64,000 bases of DNA from Siderastrea siderea (Eukaryota; Cnidaria; Anthozoa; Scleractinia; Rhizangiidae), in the NCBI GenBank assembly GCA_964030785.1, contig OZ034971.1, positions 15,445,400 to 15,509,399 on the forward strand. Reading direction: 5' to 3'. The notes beneath the pieces are model-generated. The model was not told the origin of the DNA. It saw only the letters and a list, made by a program, of their open reading frames with translations, and ran no database searches. Each line of letters starts with the position of its first letter. Positions within the stretch are counted from its first letter, which is position 1. Below are positions 10,976-22,700 of the stretch, piece by piece. A program made the translations under genes and the position numbers.

Positions 10976-11846
10976 CACCGTAACTTAGTAATAAATTTAT
11001 AATTATAGCATTTATTACAACAGGACGTTAAAAGACTATATTATATGGCTAGAGCTTGTAAATATATGACACGCGCTGTGATTGGCCAATACTCGGGGCG
11101 GATTTTCCCGTAATGCCCACGGGCATTATGAACTATGTTAATACCCGGCAGGTAAAGCGGGATAGAAAATGTGAAAGTACATTTGATTCAAATAGTTTGA
11201 ATGATTTAAAGCTTAATGAAACGAGACAGTTTCTTTGAAGATTTACTAGCTCGGGACCGTACTGGGAGAATATTGCCCTCAGTCTTTCTTGTACGGACCT
11301 CGCTTCCTTCGTACCGTACCAGAAAGACCTCGGGAAATATTCTCCCAGTCCTGCCCTCGCGCTCAGTTAATAAGAAGTAAGTAGTAGGCAAATCAAAGCT
11401 GTCACTGATTATCAGATATTCCAAGATTGTTCGCTTTCTCTCCTCGAAAGGTGAAAGAAAAGAGCGGACAGCCTCGCCGGAACCTTCTAAAAAATATAGA
11501 GAAAAATAAATAAAACCAGAGACAAAGCACGTGCTGACACAGGGTGAGCCCTACTGTGCACGCTCATCCAAACATCATGCTAGCAAAGCTACCGTGACGT
11601 GGTCTCTTATTCTGTAATAAACTTATATTCTGCACAGAAGCCAACTTTTTACCCGTTTATTTGTCACACGCAAAAAAAAACGACACGTAGACATAGCCGG
11701 CGATAAAAAGAACGCCTGATCGCAGGTTAAGACATAGTGGACGTGTTACTATTCTTACGATTTGCTATTTCGTGGGTCGTCTATTGTGGAGAAAATACAA
11801 ATTAAATGATGATTCAAAATGCACATTAACTCATTATCGTGTTTAA
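10976..11846. other. Intergenic stretch with a hairpin repeat
   Basis: No coding sequence recognised. It holds a ~50-bp imperfect inverted repeat at about 11248-11365. The rest is AT-rich sequence without visible structure. Confidence 0.5.
11248..11365. repeat. Imperfect inverted repeat (~50-bp arms)
   Basis: The left arm (around ACTGGGAGAATATTGCCC..CTTTCTTGTACGG) is mirrored by the right arm (around CCGTACCAGAAAG..AAATATTCTCCCAGT), with only a few bases between them. It would fold into a long hairpin and is probably a small foldback repeat. No target duplication was identified. Confidence 0.6.
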
Positions 11847-12959
11847 GGTGTTTCGATACAGTTTTTTTGGGACCATACCGCACTTTTAAAATCGGCTCTT
11901 AGACAGTCTTTATCTTGTCGGATCAACGTGAAATTTGCAGTACTTTTTGGTTTTGGATTGAACTTTAGCGTGGTTTACATTTTGTGAAAATCGATATTTC
12001 CATGACAACGACAAACAAAAATCTTCGAAAACACTAAAATTGAAATTTTCCGGGATCCAGATTTAACTTTGAAAAGCAAATACCAACATCTTAAACTGTG
12101 GTGTATGGCCAACAAAATATACAAGAACAAAAGAATTCTGTATGTTTGTTTTGAAGTAAATCGCAAAAACATTTTCAACCTTAGTTTTTGCATAGTAATA
12201 GTAAATGCACCGAAAAATAATCAATGCTTTGATGAAATGGCTAGAAAATACTTTCAAAATGTGTCTTTTAATTACTATTTTACGCCTAGAAAGTTTTGTT
12301 GAAACTGGTGTTCGCGATATCGAGAACGAATTGTTTTTCTAAGATCATTCGTGTAATAATTTTGTGGTAATTTTTGAATTTGAGCGCTTTTGCGAAAATC
12401 TAAAGAACGGCTCGATGGATTTTTTTAAAACATTAAACACGCGTGCTTGACGATGTGACCAATTTTAGTGTCGAGTCTTATTAACATTGATTCACTGGAA
12501 CACTTTTAGATTTAACGCTAAAGAGGACGTATGAACCGACGGAAAAGCTTGCGTTACAAATTCGCAGTTGGCAAATAAATGCTAATATATTCAAAGTAAT
12601 GCGTAATTCATTGCTTCGTGATTTTTATCTGGTTTCTTTGTTCTTTGTTGCACTGTAGATTACAACGAAAAGTAAAAATCACGGAGGAATGCTTTTGGTA
12701 TTTTTTTGGAAGATGTTGGTATTTGCTTTTCAAAGTTAAATCTGGATCCCGGAAAATTTCAATTTTAGTGTTTTCGAGGATTTTTGTTTGTCGTTGTCAT
12801 GGAAATATCGATTTTCACAAAATGAAAACCACGCTAAAGTTCAATCCAAAACCAACAAGTATTGCAAATTTCACTTTGATCTGACAAGGAGAAGACTGTC
12901 TAAGAGCCGATTCAAAAAGTTAGGTATGGTGCCCAAAAAACTGTATCGAAACACCTTAA
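11843..12959. mobile_element. TTAA-flanked DNA element with ~245-bp terminal inverted repeats
   Basis: The termini are GGTGTTTCGATACAGTTTTT on the left and its inverted match on the right, and the similarity continues for about 245 bp (11847-12093 versus 12709-12955). Both ends abut TTAA (11843-11846 and 12956-12959), as expected for a TTAA target duplication (piggyBac- or Kolobok-like elements). The ~600-bp middle has no recognisable transposase, so this looks non-autonomous. Confidence 0.8.
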
Positions 12960-13697
12960 ACAAAGGATTTTTATTTGTATTGTAGTTGTATTCCTTTTTC
13001 AGATTTATTTTTCTACTCCCATGCAATGAAGCCAAGTCATGTGGAGATAATGCCATTGATAACATGTTACGTACCGGTTGTTATTTTGCAAGTGTGTATC
13101 TGTCATTTGTTGTTGTGTTTTGATTTCGCGGCAAATATAACGAGAAATACGGATTGACGTAGCTGCTAACAATAAACGCGTTTTATTGGTTCTTAATAAC
13201 AAAGGGAAAGGAATGTAGCGCTCGCGTGAGCAGCCGTTAGTGGGGAGGAGCGTTGCGTGACGACCNNNNNNNNNNNNNNNNNNNNNNNNNNNNNNNNNNN
13301 NNNNNNNNNNNNNNNNNNNNNNNNNNNNNNNNNNNNNNNNNNNNNNNNNNNNNNNNNNNNNNNNNNNNNNNNNNNNNNNNNNNNNNNNNNNNNNNNNNNN
13401 NNNNNNNNNNNNNNNNNNNNNNNNNNNNNNNNNNNNNNNNNNNNNNNNNNNNNNNNNNNNNNNNNGACACCTCATGACGTTTTATATCACACCAAACGCT
13501 GGGAAGTTTTTGTAGTATCACATTACAATGTGCTTTAAATGAAGTACTTTCGCCATTTTGTTGTTTTCGGTCGGTATCATATTATCCATGAGATCTCTGC
13601 CATGGCAGTAGTTGTGTTCGCGCTCTCATTTGATCTTTTTGAGAAGTGATATAAAGTGCGTGGTTATTATTTTCCATTGAGTACAACTTTGCAGATC
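12960..13697. other. Upstream region of SNX25 containing an assembly gap
   Basis: Short sequence on both sides of a 200-base run of N (13266-13465). No coding frame was recognised. The part after the gap (about 13540-13697) would be the promoter and 5' UTR if the exon at 13698 is the true first exon. Confidence 0.45.
13266..13465. other. Assembly gap (200 N)
   Basis: Exactly 200 undetermined bases, which suggests a scaffold gap of nominal or estimated size. Any frame that crosses it is meaningless. Confidence 1.
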
Positions 13698-13712
13698 ATG
13701 GAGAATAGCCAG
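13698..13712 (+). CDS. SNX25: Candidate first coding exon of SNX25 (MENSQ)
   Basis: ATGGAGAATAGCCAG is followed by a good donor (gtatgt) and ends in phase 0. That is the phase needed by the exon at 20746, which has no in-frame ATG of its own: an in-frame TGA lies at 20737-20739. The joined N terminus would be a five-residue tail directly followed by the membrane segment, a plausible layout for a membrane-anchored nexin. The evidence is positional only, and another 5' exon in the 7-kb interval or in the N gap remains possible. Confidence 0.4.
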
Positions 13713-16700
13713 GTATGTGATTTGACTAACCCGATACAAATCCTGCTACCTAGCTAGGAAGTGAATGTTGGATGGATAACCCCCGGAAGCTCCTTCAGTG
13801 ACAAGAGTGTCATTTTAAAAGTTGGATTAACTGACGGGCGGTTATTCTATTTTATCTTTTATCATGTTAGCGAGAGTATTATTATTAGTTAAAAGGTCAA
13901 GAAGAAACAATATTGTTATCGTTGAAATTATGAATATATGAAATTCATATATTTCAGAAATTCATATATTTCTACCAGCTCCCAGTTGGCTTGTTAGCTC
14001 AATTGATTAGAGCGCTGCACCGGTATCGCAGAGGTCAGGGTTCGAATCCTGGCAAGCCTGATTTTTTCAGGCTTTCTTTTCGCAACTGCATAAGTTGCGT
14101 TAATAACTGCGAGGATCTTCTTTACATTTAATATTGTTATCATTTGCTGAAAAACTATTAACCTAATTACAAATAGCAGCAGGATTATTCTTTTGCTGAT
14201 AGTTCATAGTTAAATGCAGTTCTTGTACCACCAGCGATGAAAATCGAAAGTTAACACTTAACAAATCGACTCTATTTTTTCATGTTCTACACTCTTATGG
14301 ACCATAAATTAAAATCACGTCATGAAATGTTCAAAACTCGAGTGGAACAACTTAAGGTCATTCCCCCAAAATAAAATTTAACATACGATTTTTCTCAAAC
14401 TTTCACAAGTTGTTATCCATCGTGCAATGGTTTGAAATATAAAATAAAAGGAATAGGTCCCCATGTCCGTTTACGAGATATCATCGTCTCAAGTTACCCC
14501 ATAATTCCATGCAATTTCGCCTAACAAACACGGCATGTTTATTTGATCAGTTTACGCTACTTTCCATAGGAACAGGAAGCACATAATTAAAGCAAATCTT
14601 GAAATAATGTACGAGATGTAAAATATAGATAACAAGGAACAATTTGCTAGAAGTTTTATGGCAGATGCTCGAAGCATCAGATAAAATTGACTTGAAACCT
14701 TACTTATGTGCGTGTTCTCGAGGTCGTGATTTCATCTCCATGAGAAACGCGTTTCTAGTAATAATTTTTTTCGAACATGTGTTTTTTTTTCTAACTCTTT
14801 GAATAAAAATAGGATGGATGGTAGGTCAAAAATATGTGGAAAAAAAGATAGGTCACCATGCTTGTTTAAGAGTAAATGACTTTTCCTTTCTCTGGTGAGC
14901 TTAGCCTCATAGGAAACCTATTACTCCTAGGGCATGCGCGCGCTGTGAGCGCGCGTTAATGACGCAACAGAATCGTGCGCAGTAAGGATGCGCAATGCAA
15001 TACAGGGCAATGACCTTAACAGTGGACTTAAATAACGAAATAAACTTCAGAAGCGAAATTGTCTAAAACTAACCTTTATTCCTTTCAAGGAAGTCCTCAA
15101 ATCCACTGAATAACTTCTTAGAGTTTGGCAAAATTCGGTTTTTCATTCCTTTGTAGAGACAGGACTGTGCTCTATCTAGCAGTGCCCAGGGGTCTCAAGC
15201 TTCTAACTTTTGCCTTCAGGCGACTAAAAAAACTTGTTTTTGGATGATGCTTAAGGGCTGGGCACCCCAGATGATTTCATGGTTGGGAGCCTTTGGGTAC
15301 CTTGTGGTTCTTCTTAGAGCAAAGCCCTGGGAGACAGTTGATCAGCAACTGATTCTCGCCATTCGAAAAATGAAAACAATTTGCTGTCAGGCTATCACAA
15401 ATAATCTCTTAACTATGCCTGTGCGCAGTTGATTTCTGAGAAGTTGACAGTAAACTGAAAGTTAAAATTTGCGGATTACTGATTGTGTCCTCATTGAGTT
15501 AAGAACCAACAGGGCCCAACAGTTTGGTTCAATTTATCCACGGGGCCAGAGGGGATTGGATCACATATGACGTCAGTTTTTATGGTCTATACCGCAAATG
15601 ATCTTACTAATAACGCCTACTCAAATAAATGCCGCGCATCTAATAAATGCCCCCCCCCCCTCTGAGGTGTAGAGTTTGTATTAGATGCTCCCCTCTAATA
15701 AATGTCCCATGTCTAATAGATGCCCCCCCTCCCCTCCCCCCAGGGTTTTCCACAACTTTTCAAGTAGCTGGCAAAAATTTCTAAGTAGCCGGATAGTGAT
15801 TATCGAGCACCGATGGCGATTCCTTCTAGGGGGTCTGGGGGCGTGCCCCCCCCCCCCCCCCAGGAAATTTGTACATTTTAAGTCCCCAGAAACGGAATTT
15901 CGTTGATTCTGAGCACAAATTTCCAGTAATATCAGTTCCAAAAGTAATCGTATCTTTTCAATTTTATTTGTATAAACTCTGCCTTCAGTGGTTTTCTAAG
16001 AGCTCGAGACTAACTTTTCAGCTTAGTAGCCAAGTGGCTAGTGAGAGGTTTGACTTCACTAGCCAAAATAGATTTTCACTAGCCAGACTTTTTTTGCATA
16101 ATCTCATACTGTGTTCAATATGTCTAATTTTTAGCCGAGTTAAGTACTGTAAACATGCCTCTATGTAATCTCAAGAGTGAAGAACTTGTTGACTATTCTT
16201 TCCAACCAGTAACCTTTTAAGCCCTAAGCCCCAATGAAAGTGAAATTTCTCTTTACATGATCACTACTTGTTTAAACATTCAAGTGACAAGAATAAAGGA
16301 AGTGATCACTGAGGATAGGATGTCTTGATATTTAAACAAATTCTCCTTACTAGTTTCATAAGAAATGTATGGAGATCAGTATTGAGAATATGCATTTTTA
16401 TACCAGGACTTAAAGGGTTAAAGATCCTCGCATGCAGAATACAAAGTACTATGTGCCTTCAGGGCAAATTCCCAGGCGCGATGTAGTTCACGTCTCCCTT
16501 TTCTGTTTCGGTCAGATTATGACGTATAACTCGAACAGTTAACCTTATATGAGCATGTCATTGTACGGAGAAACATTGGGAAGACAAAGGTACGGAGAAA
16601 CGTTGAGAAGTCATATCAAACACGTTGGTTGGAAATGCACTACAGTAGGGAGAAATGCTGCCAACATACCAAGATACAGAGACTAAAAAAATATGCAACT

Positions 16701-19700
16701 ACTAACTTCGGAGAAACGTTATCAGGCAAAACTAATTCCATACACTAAGAACGTGTGTGACATACAGAAGAACGCCAAACGGACAGACTGAACTAATACA
16801 GTGGGACAATAAATTATGAAGAAATGTAAATGAGACAACTAAAATCGCACAAATGTATGGATAAACATACTAACGTACAGAGAAACGCTAAGCAACTTGT
16901 TGACTTATTGTACGAATGTACTAACACACTGAAAACCTAAGGAAGTGCAGAACATTGTCGTGCAAACATGCTAACGTACAAAGAAACGTTGAGAAGGCTA
17001 GACTAATAAATCGACAAACTTACTTACGTACGGAGAAACGTTGTGAAGACGTTACATAGAGAGAAATGCTGGGAAGAGAAACTATTGTACGAATGTAGCA
17101 ATTAATGTAAAAAAAGGTAGATAACAGAAGATTAAAGAATTGTGTGAACCTACTAACGTGTAGACAAGTATCATGTGAACGCACTGCTGAACCTCTCAAG
17201 GAAACGTATGGTGAAACGTTCTGAAGATGGCTAATTTCATTCGAACGTAGAAGTGACGAAGAAAACATTGCCATCTGAGACGAGAATTAGTAGGGAAAAA
17301 CGTTGAGAGGACAAAACAAGTATCATACGAACATTATGATATCCTTCTACAGAATAAGTTTTAAAATTCTGCTCACTCAATTTGCTTTTGGAATCCAATC
17401 ATCTGAAGCAATATTTAGTTTGGTTTCCATCCAGTGCTTTAGTGCTTTGAAATTTTCATTAGCCAAAATGGCTAGTAAAAGCGCACGACTTTACTAGCCA
17501 AAACGGAATTTCTTCTAGTCTGCGGACTAGTTGGCTACCATTAGTCTTGAGCCCTGAATTTCTACGTGTAATTCCCAGAGGTCAATGTAGTGAACTGATA
17601 ATCGTTTAACTCTGTGCCAACCGGATTATTTTTAAGTCAATAAATTGCAATGAGAAATAAGGTTCATTTTCATATATCTGCACCAGTAAAAGAACAAATA
17701 ATTTGTCTTTAAAAAATATATAAAAATCACAAAAGTAGCCGGCACAAATGACCCGAGTAGCCGGTTAATTCTGCTGGCTGCCGGCTGTTAGGGGCAACCC
17801 CGCCGCCCCCCCCCCCCCCCTCCAACAAAAGAATGGCCTCAAAAACCAAGGAAATGCTCCACAGGGGCGTAGTCTCCTGTCCATATATGCACGTAGCACG
17901 AGCTGACAGCTGAAATCTGAGAAAAATATATTCCTATTGCCTGAAGTGTTTTTATCATTACATTGGCTGATTTGATATATTAAATTGGCTGATTTGATAT
18001 ATTTTTTCATATAGTCCTCTGTAGTGGTGCGAGGTTATGTAAAATTTTCCATGATCCCATTATGAATGGAAAGAAACACTGTGAATAGTCAATGAATGCA
18101 TCACATACCCTCTCCCTCAGTGTCAAGCCTACCAGTCATTTACTTATTCTTTAACTGTGAAGGAGAGGTTACCATGGCAGATGGCTTCAGAAACCAATTA
18201 CCCTCAACTGAGATTAGGAATATGTCAATATGTAATGCATTTGAAGTCATTGTGAAGCTCAAGAGGTCTGAGAGTCCCAAGAAACTGCTAGCAAGAGCGT
18301 AGTTACTGGCTTGCATTTACATGAATTACAATGTTACCCACTGACAGGCTGCCAACATCGCAGTGAATTAATTTAATTCGAAAATAAAAGAAAAAAATAT
18401 ATTTTTCCAGATTACTACAGTGTGATCACACAAACCCCCAGTTATATTCCAGGGTATATTTTGCACTTATAACACTGTCCACGTATCCTGTCTCAACATG
18501 CACTGCTGAACATAGCTTCAGTAGTATGAAGCGACTGACAACTCCTCTTCGAAGTACCATGAGTGACCACAGGTAACCAAAGCGTAATATGAGAGTTTGT
18601 ATGGAGCTGAAATTCGATCGAAAATAATCGGCGGTTTTCCGCCGAAAATACATTAAAATCGAAATAAAGTTTGAAAAAACCTTACCGGTTGTGTGTTTGC
18701 TGTGTTTTTATCGCTTTTCCGAGCTTCCGGAGGGCGTTTTGGGCGATTTTCTGCTTAACGGTCGATGCGACGGCATGTCACGTACTAAAGAGATGTCACG
18801 TACTAAAGAGAGCTAGCTCTCTTTAGTACGTGACATGCCGTCGCATCGACCGTTAAGCAGAAAATCGCCCAAAACGGCCACCAGAAGCTCAGAAAAGCGA
18901 TAAAAACACAGCAAAAACACAACAGGTAGGGTTTTTTAAACTTTATTTCGATTTTAATGTATTTTCGGCGGAAAATACCGCCGATTATTTTCGATCGAAT
19001 TTCAGCTCCATACAAACTCTCATATTATGCTTTGGTTACCTGTGGAGTGACGAGAGATTGCACTCCCTTGCAATTTTGCACATCCATAAGCACAAGGAGG
19101 TTGACATTGATGGTGTAATAACAGAGTTTACCCATTTCAAGGCTAGATGTCTCGCCCTATGTTTGTGAACTGTCAACAATGGCGTCACCATTTTTGCTTT
19201 TTTGTCATACTGTAGCCTTACCATAAACACTAACCCAGTTGACTGACAGACAACTAAAATAAACAACTAACTACTTCATTTTACTCCGTATTTATTTATT
19301 GAAAATCTCCCCCAGAAAATGCAGGAAATGGCATTTCCAAGAACCTGAATTTCAAAATTCTCTGGGGGAGCATGCCCCCAGACCCCCTAGAGGGAAGCAC
19401 CTCTGGCACTTGAAATATTCTCTTCGAATCATACATACAGCTTCAAAAACGCAGGCTACGCCTCTGCTCCATAGAGTAAAATTGAAGAGGTCAATCGAAG
19501 AGGCCAAGGATGCTAACATGGTTGACCCTGATGACCCGCGATGAAGACATCGATATCGAACTATGAACGACATCTCTAGGCTTTGCATTAGCGCAGATTA
19601 TACTCCTACTCACAAACTCTGTTTTCTATCTTACTCTGCCAGCAAACTACACATCTTATTTATTATTTTTTACTTCTGTTGTAAAAAGTGAAATAAACCC

Positions 19701-22700
19701 CTCTCTCTAATAAATGCCTCATATCTATTTAATGGCCCGCCTAGGACCCCTAAAATTTAATAGATGCCCAGGGTGTTCATTAGATCATTTACGGTACTCT
19801 CATCAACAATAAGCAAGGGCCAATCAGTGTTCACTGAATTCTCACAGTTATTGTAATTATTAAAAAAGTTTCAAAACTCCTTCAAGTTTCTTTCTCAAGG
19901 TGAAGGGTCATTTTGATTATGAGGCTTGATTTTAGCCTCATAAACTGGTGCCAATTGGTAGCCCTGGTTGCAGCTCATGGCTGTACAAGTGCCTTGTGAA
20001 TTTTTCTAGAGAAGAGATGGACACGCTGAGCAGTGATGCGAACATTTTCCCAGTCAGCGGAATGGTTTGGCTGGTGTGTTCAGAAATGGCAGATTTGCTG
20101 TCAGATTCACTCTGCCTCTGGCAAAATCATCCATCCAACTGGGACAAGGGCTACCAAGTGGTGCCAGTTTACAAGGCTAAAATTAAGCTTCGTAATCTAA
20201 ACAAGTCTCCACATTGAGAATGAAATGCAGATAAGGTTTGAAAGCTTTGTTTTAACTTTCGATTTTCATCTCTGGTGGTAGAAGAATTGTGTTTAACTAC
20301 AAATCTGAAGTCAGTCTCCAACAGTGGAGAAGAATATTGTAAACTAATGTCTATCTGGTAGGACATACAGGTAACCTCCTCTGAGCGGTGTTCAAAGCTG
20401 AGTGTTGTAAAACCAAAACCGAATTCACTATGAACAATACACAAACAAGCAAATAAACCAATCAGCGCTGCAAGAAAATGCACGTAACTGGCATCAAGTA
20501 AGCGAAAATCTGTGCAAATCACTATAATTGCATTTTGTTTTACTTCTGATTGGTTAAATTAAGTGCTAATGTTAGCTTTCTGACCAGTCACGGGGCATAA
20601 TTAAACAAAAGAAATTGAAGAAGTGCAAATTAATCCAACACTCAATTGAAAAACTGCTCTAACAACATGTACAGCGCACTTGTAATTGAAATAAAAATTT
20701 TGCTTATGTGGCCTGTGTTATAAAATTTTCTGTTCTTGATCTCAGCTTTACAAGGCATGTTGGGGAGTTTTGGTTCTTGGCTTGTCTTTAACAACTTTTG
20801 GACCACTATGGACGTTTTTAATTTTGTTGTATGTCTTGCTGTTTGCTCTTGGGTGAGTATAAACTCAAGAGAGTTTTAATATACACCACATTCTTTTGCA
20901 GCCCTTAAGTTAGATTAGAGGCTATTTATTACTTGCCGTTCAATACAGTTTATGGTCATACAAATTTCAGTTGGCCTTAAACAAACTTAAATTTTACCCT
21001 GGAACTTAGTTGTAAAAAACCTTTTTAAAATGTAACTTTTTCATTGTTCCTCACTTAGGTTTCTACTGGTCCTTGGCTACTGGGGACATGTAATGTCACA
21101 AGAGTTAGCAAAGACTACACTGGAGGGGGATTTTGGTCCAGTGTCAAAAGGACTTGAAAAAGTGATTCAGGAAATTCAGCTTAGTAGAAAGTCATTTAAA
21201 ATGGACAAGCGACTTACTGGCTCCAGCATAATTGATGAACCTTTGCAGGAGGTAAAGGCATTGCCTGTTTGAATATTAACAAGTTGGTGTGGCACAGTTT
21301 CTGATGGGGATAAAAGTGTGACATTAAACATAGTGTGCTCCACAACTCTGTGTCACGTAATATGCTCATTAAATTTACCCATACACTGGTAGGAATCCTC
21401 TACAGGATCCTACAGGATTTTCTGGGATCCTGTAGGATCCTATAAGATCACACAGGATTCTACCCAGGATCCAAAAATAGCAGAAATCCCCATCATGTAT
21501 TACAGCATCCTAGTTAGGATCTTGTAAAATCTTTCAGGATCCTGCACGAGATCTATAGGCTCCTATTTAGTTAAGGATACACGGAAGGGAAAAAATCAAA
21601 TTTTTCTCGATTTTGACAAAAATTCATATGCACTAGAGGAAAAAAAGGCTATCGAATGGTAAAAGCGTTAGGTTGAGATCTTATTTAGTTCCAGAGATAT
21701 AAACGAAGAAAGTACAAGAAAGTATAAGATTGATGACAGGTGAAGTTAAACGTCTTTTGTCAGTTCATTATCGATTGCAACATGCCAAATCAGGGCTTGA
21801 AATTATTTTGGTCAAGTTGTCTGGTCAAACCTATTTTTCCTCGGTCACAACCCATTTTTGGCCGGACAAATATCCATTATGTCATACCTCTATAAAATTC
21901 TCCTTCCCCCCCCCCCCCTGCTGCATGATGTTTACATATCAAACAAGGACATTTTCTATGCCTTTATTGTACATGCAGCCTAAAACTCATTACAGGAAAA
22001 GTGGAATGCACGGTCCTGCCGCAACGTTCGGCAAAATGAATATTACATTTGTGCATACAACTATCGCTTTAGTTCTCTGTCTTCAATGTGTGGTTCCAGA
22101 AAATATAATCAGCGGCTGATTTCCAGGAGGGTAGGGGGTCAAAGGCCCAGGAAAAGGGGGGGGGGTTGTATCAATTTATATTATTTTTTCCAGACCGGTT
22201 CCATTCAGTATTCCTATATGTTAAATTTTCTTTGTTTGCATTTTGCTTACCGATCCGCGGACGCAAACATTGATCTTGTTAACTACACAAAAGTAATATT
22301 TTCAAGGTGGTCAGGCTCGATTTCTGGTGCTGCGAGAGTCCGGTCATTTTACCAAACAGCGGCTGATTAACGAACAGCTCATGCTGTGGAAGGCGAGTAA
22401 TCCCGTAAATTACACCAAGAATCTCTGTCACACATATTTAAGCAGATACGTCTGTCATTTGATTTCGAACTGTATCCATCTCTGCTAGTAGCAGTGCAGA
22501 CATTTACGTCGCATTTCTTCGTTGTTGTTCGCCGGCGTGAAAACTATCGTTTGAACTGAATTATTGCGTCAACATTGAGCACAGTAATAATTCGGAATCG
22601 ACACAAAACAGTTCTTGATTCCACTAAGAGTAATTCTTGATGGAAAACTACGTAAAAACACTGTAATAATTATAGTTCGGCAGACAAATATTGTCTGTAA

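Larger units (their letters stand above)
15590..19796 (+). mobile_element. Decayed hAT-type DNA transposon with nested insertions
   Basis: The ends are imperfect inverted repeats: TACCGCAAATGATCT on the left, and TACCGTAAATGATCT read inwards from the right. Both ends are followed by subterminal blocks of CTAATAAATGCC type. Inside are two pieces of a hAT transposase dimerisation domain (about 18410-18567 and 19052-19165). Other repeats sit inside it: a block of CAGGG-ended sequence from 15741, an element at about 15997-17569, and the foldback at 18568-19044. No intact target duplication could be read. It lies in the interval before the SNX25 exon at 20746. Confidence 0.65.

Noticed and set aside
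13005..13538. Open frames crossing the N gap
   Set aside because: Translation through undetermined bases has no meaning.
13988..14058. A functional tRNA-Thr(GGT) gene
   Set aside because: The promoter boxes and acceptor stem are good, but T33 is missing and the anticodon and T stems are imperfect. Listed as tRNA-like repeat.
19948..20217. 89-residue frame as an SNX25 first exon
   Set aside because: No resemblance to the family, no donor in the right phase and it ends at a stop. Probably chance.
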